Shown: one piece after another, positions 8,605-17,774 of the stretch
Numbering within the stretch: position 1 is the first letter of the stretch
Layout: each line of letters begins with the position of its first letter
NCBI RefSeq assembly: GCF_009649735.1
Contig: NZ_WJNH01000003.1
Span: 290,629 to 354,628, forward strand
DNA: 64,000 nt
Source of the DNA: Salinibacillus xinjiangensis
GTDB lineage: Bacteria; Bacillota; Bacilli; Bacillales; Alkalibacillaceae
Reading direction: 5' to 3'
Made by a program: the position numbers and the translations under genes
Notes under the pieces: generated by a model
Seen by the model: only the letters and a program-made list of their open reading frames with translations
Databases searched by the model: none
What the model was told of the DNA's origin: nothing

Positions 8605-9339
8605 TTATTGATCATCTTTTTCTGGAACGGCACAACTTCCATCTGCACAAAAAGCATCGTTGGCACCATCACCTGATAGGTCTTCAAATATTGGCTTTGG
8701 ATGTTCTTCTTCCCACACTTTTTCTAGAGCATTCATGAAGGTCTCCAATGGCTGAGCACCAGAAATGGCATATTTTTGATTTATGATGAAGAAAGGTACG
8801 CCTTGAACCCCATATTGTTGGGCTAAATTTTCATCAATGCGTACATCATTTGCATAAGCATTTTTGTCTCGAATCACTTCAAGGGCAGTCTCTCGATTCA
8901 GACCCGTATCCTCAGCAATATCAGCAAGGGTGTCTTCATCACTTAAATTTTTCGATTCCGTGAAATAGGCATATAGAAGTTTATTCGTTGCTTCCTTCTC
9001 TTTACCTTGTTCCTTCGCAAACTTAGCCAAACGATGGGCATCAAACGTGTTTGTCGGCTTCATGTTATCAAAGTTGAACGTTAGACCAACATCTGCTGCT
9101 TGTTTGCCGACTCCTTCATTGGCTCTCTTCGCTTCCTCAACACTCATGCCATATTTAGAAGCAAGAGCCTCGTGAATACTTTTCCCATTGTATTCCTGTG
9201 CATTTGGATCTAATTCAAAGCTTTTAAATTCTAGTTCCACATCATTTTGGTGGGGAAAACGATCCAATGCCTGTTCAAGTCTTGTCTTACCTATATAACA
9301 GAATGGACATACAAAATCTGACCATACTTCGATTTTCAT
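8605..9339 (-). CDS. DsbA/FrnE-family thiol oxidoreductase
   Basis: 244 residues. A thioredoxin-fold active site CPFC lies at residues 11-14 of the IEVWSDFVCPFCYIG start, followed by the helical insertion and GVQGVPFFIINQKYAISGAQP (cis-proline GVP). No signal peptide, so cytoplasmic. A second cysteine pair near the C-terminus (FCADGSC) is typical of the FrnE branch. ATG 9339 has GAGGTG upstream. Likely role: disulfide exchange or isomerase activity under oxidative stress. Confidence 0.88.
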   Translation of the reverse strand: MKIEVWSDFVCPFCYIGKTRLEQALDRFPHQNDVELEFKSFELDPNAQEYNGKSIHEALASKYGMSVEEAKRANEGVGKQAADVGLTFNFDNMKPTNTFDAHRLAKFAKEQGKEKEATNKLLYAYFTESKNLSDEDTLADIAEDTGLNRETALEVIRDKNAYANDVRIDENLAQQYGVQGVPFFIINQKYAISGAQPLETFMNALEKVWEEEHPKPIFEDLSGDGANDAFCADGSCAVPEKDDQ

Positions 9340-9429
9340 AATAACACCTCATTTTTATTTCATTATTTGGATTTTAGCACAGTCCATTTAAGACACCAAG
9401 ATAGTTGCTCAGGCATCCATGATTTCGTT

Positions 9430-9458
9430 TTGACGATACTTCGAATTCGTGATATATT
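9430..9458 (+). promoter_or_regulatory. Promoter with MhqR-like palindrome in the spacer
   Basis: TTGACG (9430-9435), 17 nt, TATATT (9453-9458). The spacer is filled by ATACTTCGAATTCGTGATAT (9436-9455), centred on CGAATTCG. It resembles the B. subtilis MhqR operator (ATCTCGAATTCGAGAT core), which controls dioxygenase/glyoxalase genes in response to quinones. The downstream gene is such a protein, so regulation by an MhqR-type repressor is a reasonable inference. Confidence 0.55.
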
Positions 9459-9551
9459 TATTTTGAATTAAAGATATTCTAATTTAAAATAATAATACAA
9501 TTTCACGAATAGGCTAAACTATTCACTAGTGATACTTGGGAGGTTGAAATT

Positions 9552-10535
9552 TTGAACGGATTAAAAGGATTACACCACGTAACAGCGATTACGAGTAGTG
9601 CTGAGAAAAACTATGAATTTTTTACTTATGTACTAGGAATGCGTCTCGTAAAAAAAACAGTCAATCAGGATGACATTCAAACTTATCATCTGTTCTTTGC
9701 CGATGATAAGGGCAGTCCTGGAACTGATATGACCTTCTTTGATTTTCCTGGTATTCCAAAAGGAGTACATGGCACCAATGAAATTTTCAAAACCTCATTC
9801 CGTGTGCCAGGTGATCAAGCGTTAGATTATTGGGTAAAACGTTTTGATCGTCTAGATGTGAAGCATTCAGGCATTAAGGAACAGTTTGGTACGAAAACTC
9901 TTTTCTTTGTTGACTTTGATGATCAACAATACCAACTCATTTCAGATGAACATAATGAGGGAATAGAGTCCGGAACTCCTTGGCAAAACGGCCCGATTCC
10001 TTTAGAATATGCCATAACTGGATTAGGACCTATTTTTGTCCGCATTGAAAACTTTGAGTATTTCAAAGAAATGATGGAAAAAGTGCTTCAATTTAAGGAA
10101 ATCGACAAAGAGGGTTCTTTTCACTTATTTGAAGTAGGCGAAGGAGGCAATGGAGCCCAAGTTGTTGTGGAGCACAATGTTGTTCTTCCTCAAGCGAGAC
10201 AAGGCTTTGGTACAGTTCACCATAGCGCCTTCCGCGTTGAAGACCGTTCTGTGCTAGAGGAATGGATCAAGCGGATGTCGAGCTTCGGTTTTCGCACATC
10301 CGGCTATGTCAATCGCCACTTTTTTGAGTCGCTTTATGCCAATGTGGCTCCAGGAATCTTGTTTGAATTTGCAACAGATGGTCCAGGGTTTATGGGGGAT
10401 GAGCCTTATGAAACATTAGGTGAAAAATTATCCCTACCACCATTCCTAGAACCGCAACGTGAAGAGATCGAAAAAATGGTTAGACCCATTGATACGGTAA
10501 GGAGTACGAAGGAAATCACGAAAGAATATGAGTAG
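9552..10535 (+). CDS. Ring-cleaving dioxygenase / VOC-family protein (MhqA/MhqO type)
   Basis: 327 residues with two vicinal-oxygen-chelate halves. The N-terminal half starts LKGLHHVTAITSSAEKNYEF and the C-terminal half has GTVHHSAFRVED. Likely metal ligands are the conserved H of each HH and a late Glu (LFEFATDGPGF). Homologues in Bacillus open hydroquinone-type rings and are induced by quinones. TTG 9552 follows GGGAGGTTGAAAT. Its stop overlaps the start region of the next (selenoprotein-like) gene, so the two form an operon. Confidence 0.85.
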   Translation: MNGLKGLHHVTAITSSAEKNYEFFTYVLGMRLVKKTVNQDDIQTYHLFFADDKGSPGTDMTFFDFPGIPKGVHGTNEIFKTSFRVPGDQALDYWVKRFDRLDVKHSGIKEQFGTKTLFFVDFDDQQYQLISDEHNEGIESGTPWQNGPIPLEYAITGLGPIFVRIENFEYFKEMMEKVLQFKEIDKEGSFHLFEVGEGGNGAQVVVEHNVVLPQARQGFGTVHHSAFRVEDRSVLEEWIKRMSSFGFRTSGYVNRHFFESLYANVAPGILFEFATDGPGFMGDEPYETLGEKLSLPPFLEPQREEIEKMVRPIDTVRSTKEITKEYE

Positions 10536-10551
10536 GAGGGAGCCCCAGAAC

Positions 10552-11067
10552 GTGAAAAGTAGCAAAATCGTAACTGTTTTACTTATGGTCATACTCCTGT
10601 TAGCAGCATGTGGTACACCTGAAACCGAGTCCATGACCCTTAAGAATCACGAAAACCAAGACGTTCAAGTACCTAATGATAAGCCTGTACTGTTTTTCTT
10701 TATTACGACTTACACCTGAAGTATTTGTCAACAGCAGCTGGTTCAGTTGCACAAAAATCTTGACAAGCTTAAGGCATTAGATTTGGACGTGGATACGTAC
10801 ATTATTAGTAGCGATTCCCCAGAGGAACAAGAGATGCTGTACAACGAAATTGAAAGGGTCCTTGGGGAGAGCTTACCAATTATTTCTGATCCAGATTTGA
10901 ATATGATTGATCATATGGGGATGAAAAATGGTCAGGTCGCACACCGTGGCTATGGTTTGTTAGATGAAAATGGAAATGTTGTCTTCCAAACGAAAAATGA
11001 TCATTGGGGCGAAGAGATTGAACAAACGCTAAGTGAAATTAAGGAAGAATATCAAAATATGAAATAA
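10552..11067 (+). CDS. Lipoprotein, thioredoxin/peroxiredoxin-like, with in-frame UGA (predicted selenoprotein, U-x-x-C)
   Basis: Read through TGA 10717-10719 as selenocysteine, this is one 171-residue protein. It starts with a lipoprotein signal ending LLLAACG (Cys about residue 21). The redox site is then T-Y-T-U-S-I-C, a CxxC motif with Sec replacing the first Cys. A thioredoxin-fold remainder follows with ISSDSPEE, GESLPIISDPDLNMIDHMG and a RGYGLLDENGNVVF strand, as in AhpC/TSA and TlpA proteins. The frame is intact on both sides of the single UGA. A hairpin with a GGUUC loop lies 20 nt after it. GTG 10552 follows AGGAGGG (spacing about 11); an ATG at 10528 overlaps that site. It would be anchored outside the membrane and may reduce or detoxify peroxides or thiols together with the VOC gene upstream. 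Confidence 0.8.
10717..10766 (+). promoter_or_regulatory. Predicted bacterial SECIS element (selenocysteine insertion)
   Basis: UGA at 10717-10719. Upper stem GCAGCU (10734-10739) pairs with AGUUGC (10745-10750) around loop GGUUC (10740-10744), which begins 21 nt after the UGA. An outer stem TTGTCAA (10725-10731) / TTGACAA (10760-10766) is perfect. G residues at the loop start are the SelB-recognised feature of bacterial SECIS elements. Confidence 0.65.
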
Positions 11068-11073
11068 TAAAAG

Positions 11074-11109
11074 GAATCCCAGGCTGATTGGACAGTCTGG
11101 GATTTTTTT
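11074..11109 (+). terminator. Terminator after the selenoprotein gene
   Basis: AATCCCAG...CTGGGATT stem with inner CTG/CAG pairs, followed by nine T residues. Strong factor-independent terminator. Confidence 0.88.
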
Positions 11110-11175
11110 TTGACCAAAAAACTCTACTGTTCTACATCCGGTTGTATATATTGCGGTAGGGGAGGCGAAAAAAAT

Positions 11176-11964
11176 ATGATTATGTATGTAACCTATATAA
11201 TTACGATTATTCCATTGATTTTGTATGTGTGGTCTGCAATCAATGTAGGGGCTGGCAAAAGCGACAAAATCAATTGGAAACGGTCCCTGTATGCCTTTTT
11301 GTTTATATTTCTTGTCAGTATCGTCGTTAATACTTATTTGAAAGTAAAATTTGACTATGATTTATTTCTAAATGGCTATGATTTAACCGTTATTGCGGTT
11401 GTACTTGGAATCTTTTGCCTGATTTTCGCTCTTATATATACTTTTACCTATCGAAAGCTCAAACATGCCCCTAAGTCGGTTTTTGATCCTGCCGGCGTGT
11501 CTAAAATATTGGGCATGCTACTTGCAACCATTGCTGTTGGATTCTTTTGGTTTCATCCAATTGGGGAAAAGATTCTCCTCATTCAATCCTATTCTAATGC
11601 TGAAGAAGTCTTTGCGGAGGAAGAAGAGAAGAAGGAATTTTCTCTTGCTCTGGTTTATTCAGAGGACATTTGTATCAATACACGCACCACAAGATGTAGT
11701 ATGGATGACTATAAAAACATTGTGATGGCCAAAAACAACTTAAATGAGACGTATGAGGTTCAATTTAAAATGCGGGTGTTAAATATGAATGACGAGGAAT
11801 TGAAGGTGATTGATTCCAATATTATGACATTGAAGCCAGGAGAAATTAAGCAGGTGAAGACATCTGAGACGATAGAAGCGTCAAGTGAATGGAGTCAGTA
11901 TTCGTTCCAAACAGAGGATCAAGTCCACAGCTATCAATATACCTTCCGTTACCGAAAGCCATAA
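11176..11964 (+). CDS. Four-TM membrane protein with C-terminal extracytoplasmic domain
   Basis: 262 residues. Hydrophobic segments lie at about 3-25, 36-58, 70-92 and 108-130. A soluble domain of about 120 residues follows, with a Cys pair (about 160 and 168) and a beta-rich end (LKPGEIKQVKTSETI). ATG 11176 has GGGGAGGCG 8 nt upstream; the frame is open further up but the earlier part overlaps the terminator. Family not recognised. Confidence 0.72.
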   Translation: MIMYVTYIITIIPLILYVWSAINVGAGKSDKINWKRSLYAFLFIFLVSIVVNTYLKVKFDYDLFLNGYDLTVIAVVLGIFCLIFALIYTFTYRKLKHAPKSVFDPAGVSKILGMLLATIAVGFFWFHPIGEKILLIQSYSNAEEVFAEEEEKKEFSLALVYSEDICINTRTTRCSMDDYKNIVMAKNNLNETYEVQFKMRVLNMNDEELKVIDSNIMTLKPGEIKQVKTSETIEASSEWSQYSFQTEDQVHSYQYTFRYRKP

Positions 11965-12058
11965 TAGGTGCTTTCATTAACAAATCCTGTCACAAGTCAA
12001 CCCATTGGGTACATATGCTATGAGCATAAGGTTGAAGATTAAGACAGGAGGAAAAACC

Positions 12059-12724
12059 ATGTATCATTATTACCCGTTTACAAGACATGTAAATGCGTAT
12101 ACGAATCCATTTCCAGTGTACCCAGAGCCTTACCCATGCTACCAAACTGAAAATATGTACTATCCAACATATCCATATAATTTGGAGCGTCAACAGCCGA
12201 TTAGTGGTCAGGCAACATGGACAGAGGGAGGACAAGTTACGAAATGCAATCAGCCTTGGTCTTCGAATGAATATATGACAGTTGCTGTTGGTGAAAATAC
12301 ACCCTATCAATGTGGCCAAACCTTAAAAGTAACCAATCCGACCAATCAGCGTGAGGTTTTGGTTACGGTGGTTGATCAAGTAAAAGGCTTTCCACCTAAT
12401 AAAATCAATTTGCACCGAAAAGCCTTTGAGGCATTAGGCGTAAGTCCAGATATGGGGGTCATCAATGTTCAAATTACTCCCCAGCCTCAATTAGAAGAGG
12501 AAAAGTGGGGGAAATATTTATTGGAGGTTACCCAAACAGCCTATCCTAATTTTAAAGTGACTGACTACAATTCAGTTGAAAAAACGAGCGTTTCATCTAA
12601 TCGAACAAGGGAAGTTTACGATTTTAAATTGCAATCACCTCAGGAAAGCCTGGTTGTTCGCGGCACGGTGCTTTATAACCCGAACACAGATCGCGTAATT
12701 TCGTTTGATATTAAAGAAATGTAA
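12059..12724 (+). CDS. DUF3889 protein with double-psi beta-barrel-like domain
   Basis: 221 residues. The N-terminus is rich in Tyr and Pro (about 1-45). Residues 50-140 resemble an RlpA/expansin-type barrel (GQATWTEGG, YMTVAVGENTPYQCGQTLKVTNP, VTVVDQ). The C-terminal 80 residues look like the DUF3889 domain seen alone in many Bacillus proteins. ATG 12059 follows AGGAGG. No signal peptide is obvious, so a spore or cell-surface role is only a guess. Confidence 0.78.
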   Translation: MYHYYPFTRHVNAYTNPFPVYPEPYPCYQTENMYYPTYPYNLERQQPISGQATWTEGGQVTKCNQPWSSNEYMTVAVGENTPYQCGQTLKVTNPTNQREVLVTVVDQVKGFPPNKINLHRKAFEALGVSPDMGVINVQITPQPQLEEEKWGKYLLEVTQTAYPNFKVTDYNSVEKTSVSSNRTREVYDFKLQSPQESLVVRGTVLYNPNTDRVISFDIKEM

Positions 12725-12762
12725 AAAAAGGAGCTGTTTCAATAGAAGCAGCTCCTTTTTTT
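12725..12762. terminator. Bidirectional terminator
   Basis: AAAAAGGAGCTG pairs with CAGCTCCTTTTT around a 12-nt loop; A- and T-runs on both sides serve the convergent DUF3889 (+) and TRIC-type (-) genes. Confidence 0.88.
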
Positions 12763-13381
12763 ATACGGAAACATCTTCTTGTTGTTTAATCGTCCGATGT
12801 GGCAAACGCCATTTATAATGAACGGTCATCATTCTAAGAATCACAATCGCCACAAACAAAACATACAATCCCCAAGTCTGGTTCACCGCACCAACTCCAA
12901 TTAAAAGCCCAGCCAACATTGCCCATAGACCATAAATATCCTCACGTAACACTACAGGCTTTCGACCAGCTAGGACGTCACGAAGCATACCACCACCACT
13001 ACCTGTAAGTAGTGCTGCAATAATTGTAGCACTCAAAGGGTGATTCATCTCAGCCGCATATAGAGCCCCTAAAATGGCAAATGTAGATAAACCTATGGCA
13101 TCAGTAAACGTACCCCACCGTTTCCATTGCTTTAAGGCACGTAGTGGGAAGAGGAACACGACTGTAATGACAAGAATTGCCATCAAAAATAACAGCCCCT
13201 GATCCCACAAAGCTGAAACAGGCACTCCAATTAATAGATTACGAATGGCACCACCACCAAAGGCCGTGACCATTCCCAGAACATAAACTCCTAATATATC
13301 GTATTCTTCCTCTAAAGCGACAATGGCACCACTAATTGCAAAAGCAATCGTACCAATAGCGTTAAAAATTTCCCAAGTCAC
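12761..13381 (-). CDS. Trimeric intracellular cation (TRIC) channel family protein (UPF0126)
   Basis: 206 residues with about seven TM helices in two repeated halves, each holding a glycine-rich motif: FGGGAIRNLLIGVP and TGSGGGMLRDVLAGRKP. These GGGxxRD/N motifs are diagnostic of TRIC-type bacterial channels. Start GTG 13381 is chosen because AAAGGGGA sits 7 nt upstream and gives the usual MTWEIFNAIGT; the frame is open to ATG 13405. Confidence 0.87.
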   Translation of the reverse strand: MTWEIFNAIGTIAFAISGAIVALEEEYDILGVYVLGMVTAFGGGAIRNLLIGVPVSALWDQGLLFLMAILVITVVFLFPLRALKQWKRWGTFTDAIGLSTFAILGALYAAEMNHPLSATIIAALLTGSGGGMLRDVLAGRKPVVLREDIYGLWAMLAGLLIGVGAVNQTWGLYVLFVAIVILRMMTVHYKWRLPHRTIKQQEDVSV

Positions 13382-13524
13382 CGTAACCGTCCCCTTTACC
13401 TTCATAATGCTTATTACATCGTAACAAATTTTACTGGAAAAAGGGGATGATATGCGCAGGAGATTGGTTGGAAATTGCTGTTAGTGGGAGGAGTTGCTGG
13501 TGCTTGGGTGAAGCGGGAGGGAGG

Positions 13525-13680
13525 GTTCAGCATTTTGGGGGTGGACTTTGGCATATTGTTCATGAAGTCTAGCATTTTTTATGTCGACTTTAGCGTAAGA
13601 ATGTTCATCTTTAGCATAATCGGATATCTTCAGCATAATAGAGAAAATATCAGCGAATAAACTTCAATTATCAGCATCTA
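13525..13680. repeat. Degenerate ~17-22 nt intergenic repeat array, [CT]TT[CT]AGCAT module (copy 2)
   Basis: In the 433-nt gap before the carboxypeptidase gene, eight units share the core: GTTCAGCAT, CTTTGGCAT, TCTAGCAT, CTTTAGCGT, CTTTAGCAT, CTTCAGCAT, TATCAGCGA, TATCAGCAT. The spacers differ. No convincing open frame runs through it. It is the same family as 6920-7090. Confidence 0.62.
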
Positions 13681-13768
13681 GAGGGCCAGCACGCTGGCCG
13701 AGGGCTGTTCACCATCCACAGGAACACCGCACCGACCAAGCGTGGCTTATCAATCGCTCCCCAAACAA

Positions 13769-13813
13769 AAAACGCCCGAGAAGGCTCAAACTAAAACCCT
13801 CTCAGACGTATCC
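13769..13813 (-). terminator. Terminator of the M14 carboxypeptidase gene
   Basis: Minus strand: ACGTCTGAGAGG pairs, with G-U wobbles, with CCTTCTCGGGCGT around an A/T-rich loop, then TTTTTTG. Confidence 0.72.
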
Positions 13814-13814
13814 T

Positions 13815-14852
13815 TTATTGCTGGTAATCTAACGTATCCCAGAAACTAGTATCAGCAGTTTCCACAGATCCATCGGCAATCGCTCTTACCGTTTCTTCCA
13901 TAGTAGTTACAGCTTGTTTAATAATATAGCCGTTGCTTTTTTGTCCAAGAACATAAGGCTCATAATAATGGTCAGCCATTCCTCTCATTTCAAATAGTAC
14001 GGTGGAAATATCATATCGAGCGGCTATTCCATTTCGTCCGATATTGTCGCTTGATCCGCCACGATATTTACCTAGATGTCCCCAACCTTTAGATTGGATT
14101 GCATCAAATACAATCGCGCCAAGACGCTTAGATCCTTCTAGAACTTCTTCATCAACATTTGGCGTTGTAGGATGGAGAATGGAGCCAGATACTAGTTTTC
14201 CATCTCTCTCACTGTTTCGACCTTGGTGATGAAAATCAATCATATAATCAATATCATATTTTTGGAATACATTTTCATGAAGAGCCCTAGCCTCTGGTTG
14301 CATATCTTCGGTAGTTTTATCATGCTCGCGGTTTAGATCATAATGATTAGCATTGTATCGAGTTAGGTGACGGTCACCATCAGCAACGTAATCTTCTAAG
14401 GAGAAGTTGACATCTCCCATGGCACCATCAGCATTAAACATTGGTACAACATACACGTTTACTTGGTCAAGGATGCCTTTCATTTTTCCAGTCCCTAATT
14501 GTTTGATAAAATCTAACGCACCTTCAGTTGTTAGTGCCTCGTTTCCGTGTTGTTGGGTTAAAAATAAAACGCTAGGATTACTAGGGTCTGTTTCATATTT
14601 GGCAAGATAAAGATCGCGGCCTTTAACAGATTGTCCAAAAACCTCTAATTCAAGGACATCCTGTTTCGCCTCCTGATTTTGTAGGAAATCTACCATTTCC
14701 TCGTGGGTGTGTAAAATAGAAGTTTGGATTGATTCATTCCCTGTATACCCTGGACCTTCACCTACAGCTCCGACGGTAAAGGGGGTGGTAAATAGTACGC
14801 CCATGCCCAAAACAATGGATGTCGTTACATTTAAGACCTTTTTCTTTTTCAT
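13815..14852 (-). CDS. Secreted M14-family zinc carboxypeptidase
   Basis: 345 residues with a Sec signal peptide (MKKKK then a hydrophobic stretch to GAVGEG, about 1-30). Zinc ligands are the H and E of QQHGNEAL (near 100) and the later H in IDFHHQG (near 211); FEMRG near 290 holds the probable catalytic Glu. These are standard M14 features. Probably an exported peptidase acting on peptides or on cell-wall gamma-D-Glu-type bonds. ATG 14852 follows AAGGAGGA. Single gene with its own terminator. Confidence 0.88.
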   Translation of the reverse strand: MKKKKVLNVTTSIVLGMGVLFTTPFTVGAVGEGPGYTGNESIQTSILHTHEEMVDFLQNQEAKQDVLELEVFGQSVKGRDLYLAKYETDPSNPSVLFLTQQHGNEALTTEGALDFIKQLGTGKMKGILDQVNVYVVPMFNADGAMGDVNFSLEDYVADGDRHLTRYNANHYDLNREHDKTTEDMQPEARALHENVFQKYDIDYMIDFHHQGRNSERDGKLVSGSILHPTTPNVDEEVLEGSKRLGAIVFDAIQSKGWGHLGKYRGGSSDNIGRNGIAARYDISTVLFEMRGMADHYYEPYVLGQKSNGYIIKQAVTTMEETVRAIADGSVETADTSFWDTLDYQQ

Positions 14853-15115
14853 CCAATTCCTCCTTATTTTTCTGATTTACCCAATACTGTAATGATTAGG
14901 TAATTCTATTTTAGCTAGTAATCTATTAATAAAGAAATAGACGTAAAAGACTATCTTAAAACATGCGAGAAAGGATTAGTCAGATTACTTGTCTTTTTGT
15001 AATTCAAAAGAACTGTAAATAACGATAAAATCAACTGATTTCGTGAAAATCTTGTCGGAAAAACGAGTAGAAATTCTTAATTAAAAAGCCCCATAAATTT
15101 CCATAAACAAAAATC

Positions 15116-15174
15116 TTGAAAGTCAAAGAAGGTCAAATTATAATATAAAACAGATAAGGTCAAATATAGTCAAA
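15116..15174 (+). promoter_or_regulatory. clpE promoter with two CtsR operators
   Basis: TTGAAA (15116-15121), 17 nt, TATAAT (15139-15144). CtsR boxes AGTCAAAGAAGGTCAAA (15121-15137) and GGTCAAATATAGTCAAA (15158-15174) match the known heptad direct repeat. One box fills the spacer and the other lies downstream of the start, predicting tight heat-shock repression. Confidence 0.9.
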
Positions 15175-15210
15175 GTCAAACAAATGATAAAACTCAAGGA
15201 GGTTTTATTG

Positions 15211-17346
15211 ATGTTATGTGATGTTTGTCAACAAAACGAAGCAACGATCAATGTGTATACCCAATTTAATCAAAAAAAATCACAAGTGAAAATGTGTCAT
15301 TCTTGTTTTGAAAAGGAACAGGCAAAACATAAAATGCCAACAGGTGGTGGATTTGGTTTTCCGCTAGAAGATCTATTCAAGGGTATGAATGGAGCTAACG
15401 GATTTTCAAGCCAAATGAACCACCAAGCTCAAACTCAGTCTGGAAAAGGTGGCAACGGGGTATTAGATCAATTTGGTCGAAATGTAACCGACCAAGCTAA
15501 AGGTGGTAAGATTGACCCTGTTATTGGACGAGATAAAGAAGTAGAACGCGTGATTGAGATTTTAAATCGACGCAATAAAAATAATCCGGTATTAATCGGG
15601 GAACCAGGTGTAGGTAAAACGGCAATTGCAGAGGGATTAGCCTTAAAAATGCTAGAAGGCGATGTTCCGTCTAAGCTGTTAAACAAAGAAGTTTATGTGA
15701 TGGATGTTTCGTCCTTAACAGCTGGTACTGGTGTTCGAGGTTCTTTCGAGGAGCGGATGAAGTCAATTATTAGCGAGCTTCAACAAAGACAAAATGTGAT
15801 TTTGTTCATTGACGAGGTTCATCAAATTGTAGGCGCCGGATCTGCAGAAGGTTCAATGGACGCTGGAAACATCCTAAAACCAGCGCTAGCCCGTGGGGAA
15901 CTACAAATCATTGGCGCTACTACCCTAAAGGAATATCGTCAAATTGAAAAGGATGCTGCCCTAGAGCGTCGTTTCCAACCTGTAATGGTTAAGGAACCAA
16001 CGATTGAAGCAACGCTAGAAATTCTAAAAGGGTTGCAATCCAAATATGAAGACTATCATCAAGTAAAGTTCACAGAGGATGCAATCAAGGCTTGCGCAAT
16101 GCTTTCCGACCGATACATCCAAGATCGCTTCTTGCCTGACAAAGCGATTGACTTACTAGATGAAGCAGGCTCAAAGGTGAACTTACTATCAGAAGGAAAA
16201 GAGAAATCCCAAATTCAAAAGAAATTAAACCATGTTCGCCGTCAAAAGGAACAAGCCACTCAAGAAGAGCGCTATGAGGATGCAGCTAAATTGCGCGATC
16301 AGGAACTTGAGCTAGAAAATCAACTTCAAGACGGTAATGAAGAAAAAGGGATTGTTAACCAAGCGTTTATTACAAGCTTAATCGAATCCAAAACTGGCAT
16401 TCCAGTCGGGAAATTAGAAGAAGACGAAAAAGTAAAAATGAAGAAACTAGAGCAAAATCTTGCCGCTAAAGTAATTGGTCAAGATGAGGCCGTACAAAAA
16501 GTCTCAAAGGCCATCCGTCGTAGTCGTGCCGGCTTAAAAGCAAATGCACGTCCAATTGGTTCATTTTTATTCGTAGGTCCAACTGGTGTCGGAAAAACAG
16601 AACTAACCAAATCACTTGCTGAAGAGCTATTTGGTTCAAATGAAGCGATGGTTCGTCTGGATATGAGTGAATATATGGAAAAACACTCGGTATCTAAGCT
16701 TATTGGGTCACCTCCTGGCTATGTTGGCCACGATGAGGCAGGACAATTAACCGAGCAAGTTCGTCGCAATCCGTACAGCATCATTTTACTTGACGAAATT
16801 GAAAAAGCTCATCCAGATGTTCAACACATGTTCCTACAAATTTTAGAGGATGGTCGTCTAACAGATAGTCAGGGTCGTACCGTAAGCTTTAAGGACACCG
16901 TAATTATTATGACAAGTAACGCTGGTGTGAATGACCGTAAGAAAGTAACGGTTGGCTTTAATTCAGTTGGCGAAGATATGGAGAAAGAGTCCAATATCCT
17001 AGAGTCTCTCGGCTCCTACTTTAAGCCCGAGTTTCTAAATCGATTTGATTCCATTATCGAATTTAATTCCTTAGAAAAAGACAGCCTTCTACAAATCCTA
17101 GACATCATGCTAAACGAATTGAAGCAACAATTATCAGAGCAAGGAATTGAAATCAATGTAAACCAAGCAGCCAAAGAAAAACTGATAGAACTAGGTTACC
17201 ATCCAGCGTTTGGTGCGCGTCCATTACGCCGCGTTATTCAAGAGAAGCTTGAAGATAAAATCGCTGATGTACTTCTAGAAGAAGAACAAGAGTTCAAGCA
17301 GTTAGAAATTGGGGTTGAGAATAACGAAATTGTGGTAAAAGCATAA
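15211..17346 (+). CDS. clpE: ClpE, ATP-dependent Clp protease ATPase subunit
   Basis: 711 residues. An N-terminal zinc finger (CDVC...CHSC, about 3-33) marks ClpE. First AAA+ module: GEPGVGKTA near 135 and Walker [13 protein letters not shown]-like middle domain ([16 protein letters not shown]) near 350. Second AAA+ module: GPTGVGKTE near 455, LLDEIEKAH and GARPLRR sensor 2. It unfolds substrates for ClpP in the cytoplasm. ATG 15211 follows AAGGAGG; the frame extends upstream into the promoter. Controlled by CtsR. Confidence 0.95.
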   Translation: MLCDVCQQNEATINVYTQFNQKKSQVKMCHSCFEKEQAKHKMPTGGGFGFPLEDLFKGMNGANGFSSQMNHQAQTQSGKGGNGVLDQFGRNVTDQAKGGKIDPVIGRDKEVERVIEILNRRNKNNPVLIGEPGVGKTAIAEGLALKMLEGDVPSKLLNKEVYVMDVSSLTAGTGVRGSFEERMKSIISELQQRQNVILFIDEVHQIVGAGSAEGSMDAGNILKPALARGELQIIGATTLKEYRQIEKDAALERRFQPVMVKEPTIEATLEILKGLQSKYEDYHQVKFTEDAIKACAMLSDRYIQDRFLPDKAIDLLDEAGSKVNLLSEGKEKSQIQKKLNHVRRQKEQATQEERYEDAAKLRDQELELENQLQDGNEEKGIVNQAFITSLIESKTGIPVGKLEEDEKVKMKKLEQNLAAKVIGQDEAVQKVSKAIRRSRAGLKANARPIGSFLFVGPTGVGKTELTKSLAEELFGSNEAMVRLDMSEYMEKHSVSKLIGSPPGYVGHDEAGQLTEQVRRNPYSIILLDEIEKAHPDVQHMFLQILEDGRLTDSQGRTVSFKDTVIIMTSNAGVNDRKKVTVGFNSVGEDMEKESNILESLGSYFKPEFLNRFDSIIEFNSLEKDSLLQILDIMLNELKQQLSEQGIEINVNQAAKEKLIELGYHPAFGARPLRRVIQEKLEDKIADVLLEEEQEFKQLEIGVENNEIVVKA

Positions 17347-17356
17347 TAGAATGAAA

Positions 17357-17391
17357 AGCTGAGCCTTAGCAGAAGGCTCAGCTATTTTTTT
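17357..17391 (+). terminator. Terminator after clpE
   Basis: AGCTGAGCCTT / AAGGCTCAGCT perfect 11-bp stem, 5-nt loop, then ATTTTTTT. Confidence 0.9.
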
Positions 17392-17466
17392 GGAGACAAA
17401 AAGTTTTCTGATTACAACCATTTGTGATAAGTTAATAACTACTAGACAACGAAAAGGAGGCTGACA

Positions 17467-17760
17467 ATGGGTCACGAAATCATCCTAAACGACCGATCAT
17501 TCAATGCCGAAACATTACATATTGAAACCATATCACCCAAGGGTAAGTCATTACATATGGTCAAATTCCGCTTCAAAGTGATGAGCGAAGAATATCATGA
17601 GATCACAACACTTTTATATACAAACGACTTTCGAGTATCGATTCCGGAAGAAAACATAGCATTTCAGGGGACCATACACAATTATTCCACATCTATTACC
17701 AATTTATATGAAGAAGGAGCAGTAGGAGACTTTTATTTAGAGTTAATCGAAAAACAATAG
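17467..17760 (+). CDS. DUF3219 family protein (YkvR-like)
   Basis: 97 residues, cytoplasmic, beta-rich. The second half matches B. subtilis YkvR in pattern: YHEITTLLY, then IAFQGTIHNYSTSITNLYEEGAVGDFYLEL. AAAGGAGGCTGACA precedes ATG 17467. Followed 14 nt later by a GrpB-type gene, probably in one transcript. Function unknown. Confidence 0.82.
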   Translation: MGHEIILNDRSFNAETLHIETISPKGKSLHMVKFRFKVMSEEYHEITTLLYTNDFRVSIPEENIAFQGTIHNYSTSITNLYEEGAVGDFYLELIEKQ

Positions 17761-17774
17761 GGGGGAGGCAAGCT

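Noticed and set aside
10747..11067. Separate gene for the C-terminal part of the U-x-x-C lipoprotein
   Set aside because: No ribosome binding site, and the frame joins the upstream lipoprotein frame through a single UGA at the expected redox residue.
13475..13660. 61-codon open frame on the + strand
   Set aside because: Runs through the TTTAGCAT repeat array; no ribosome binding site.
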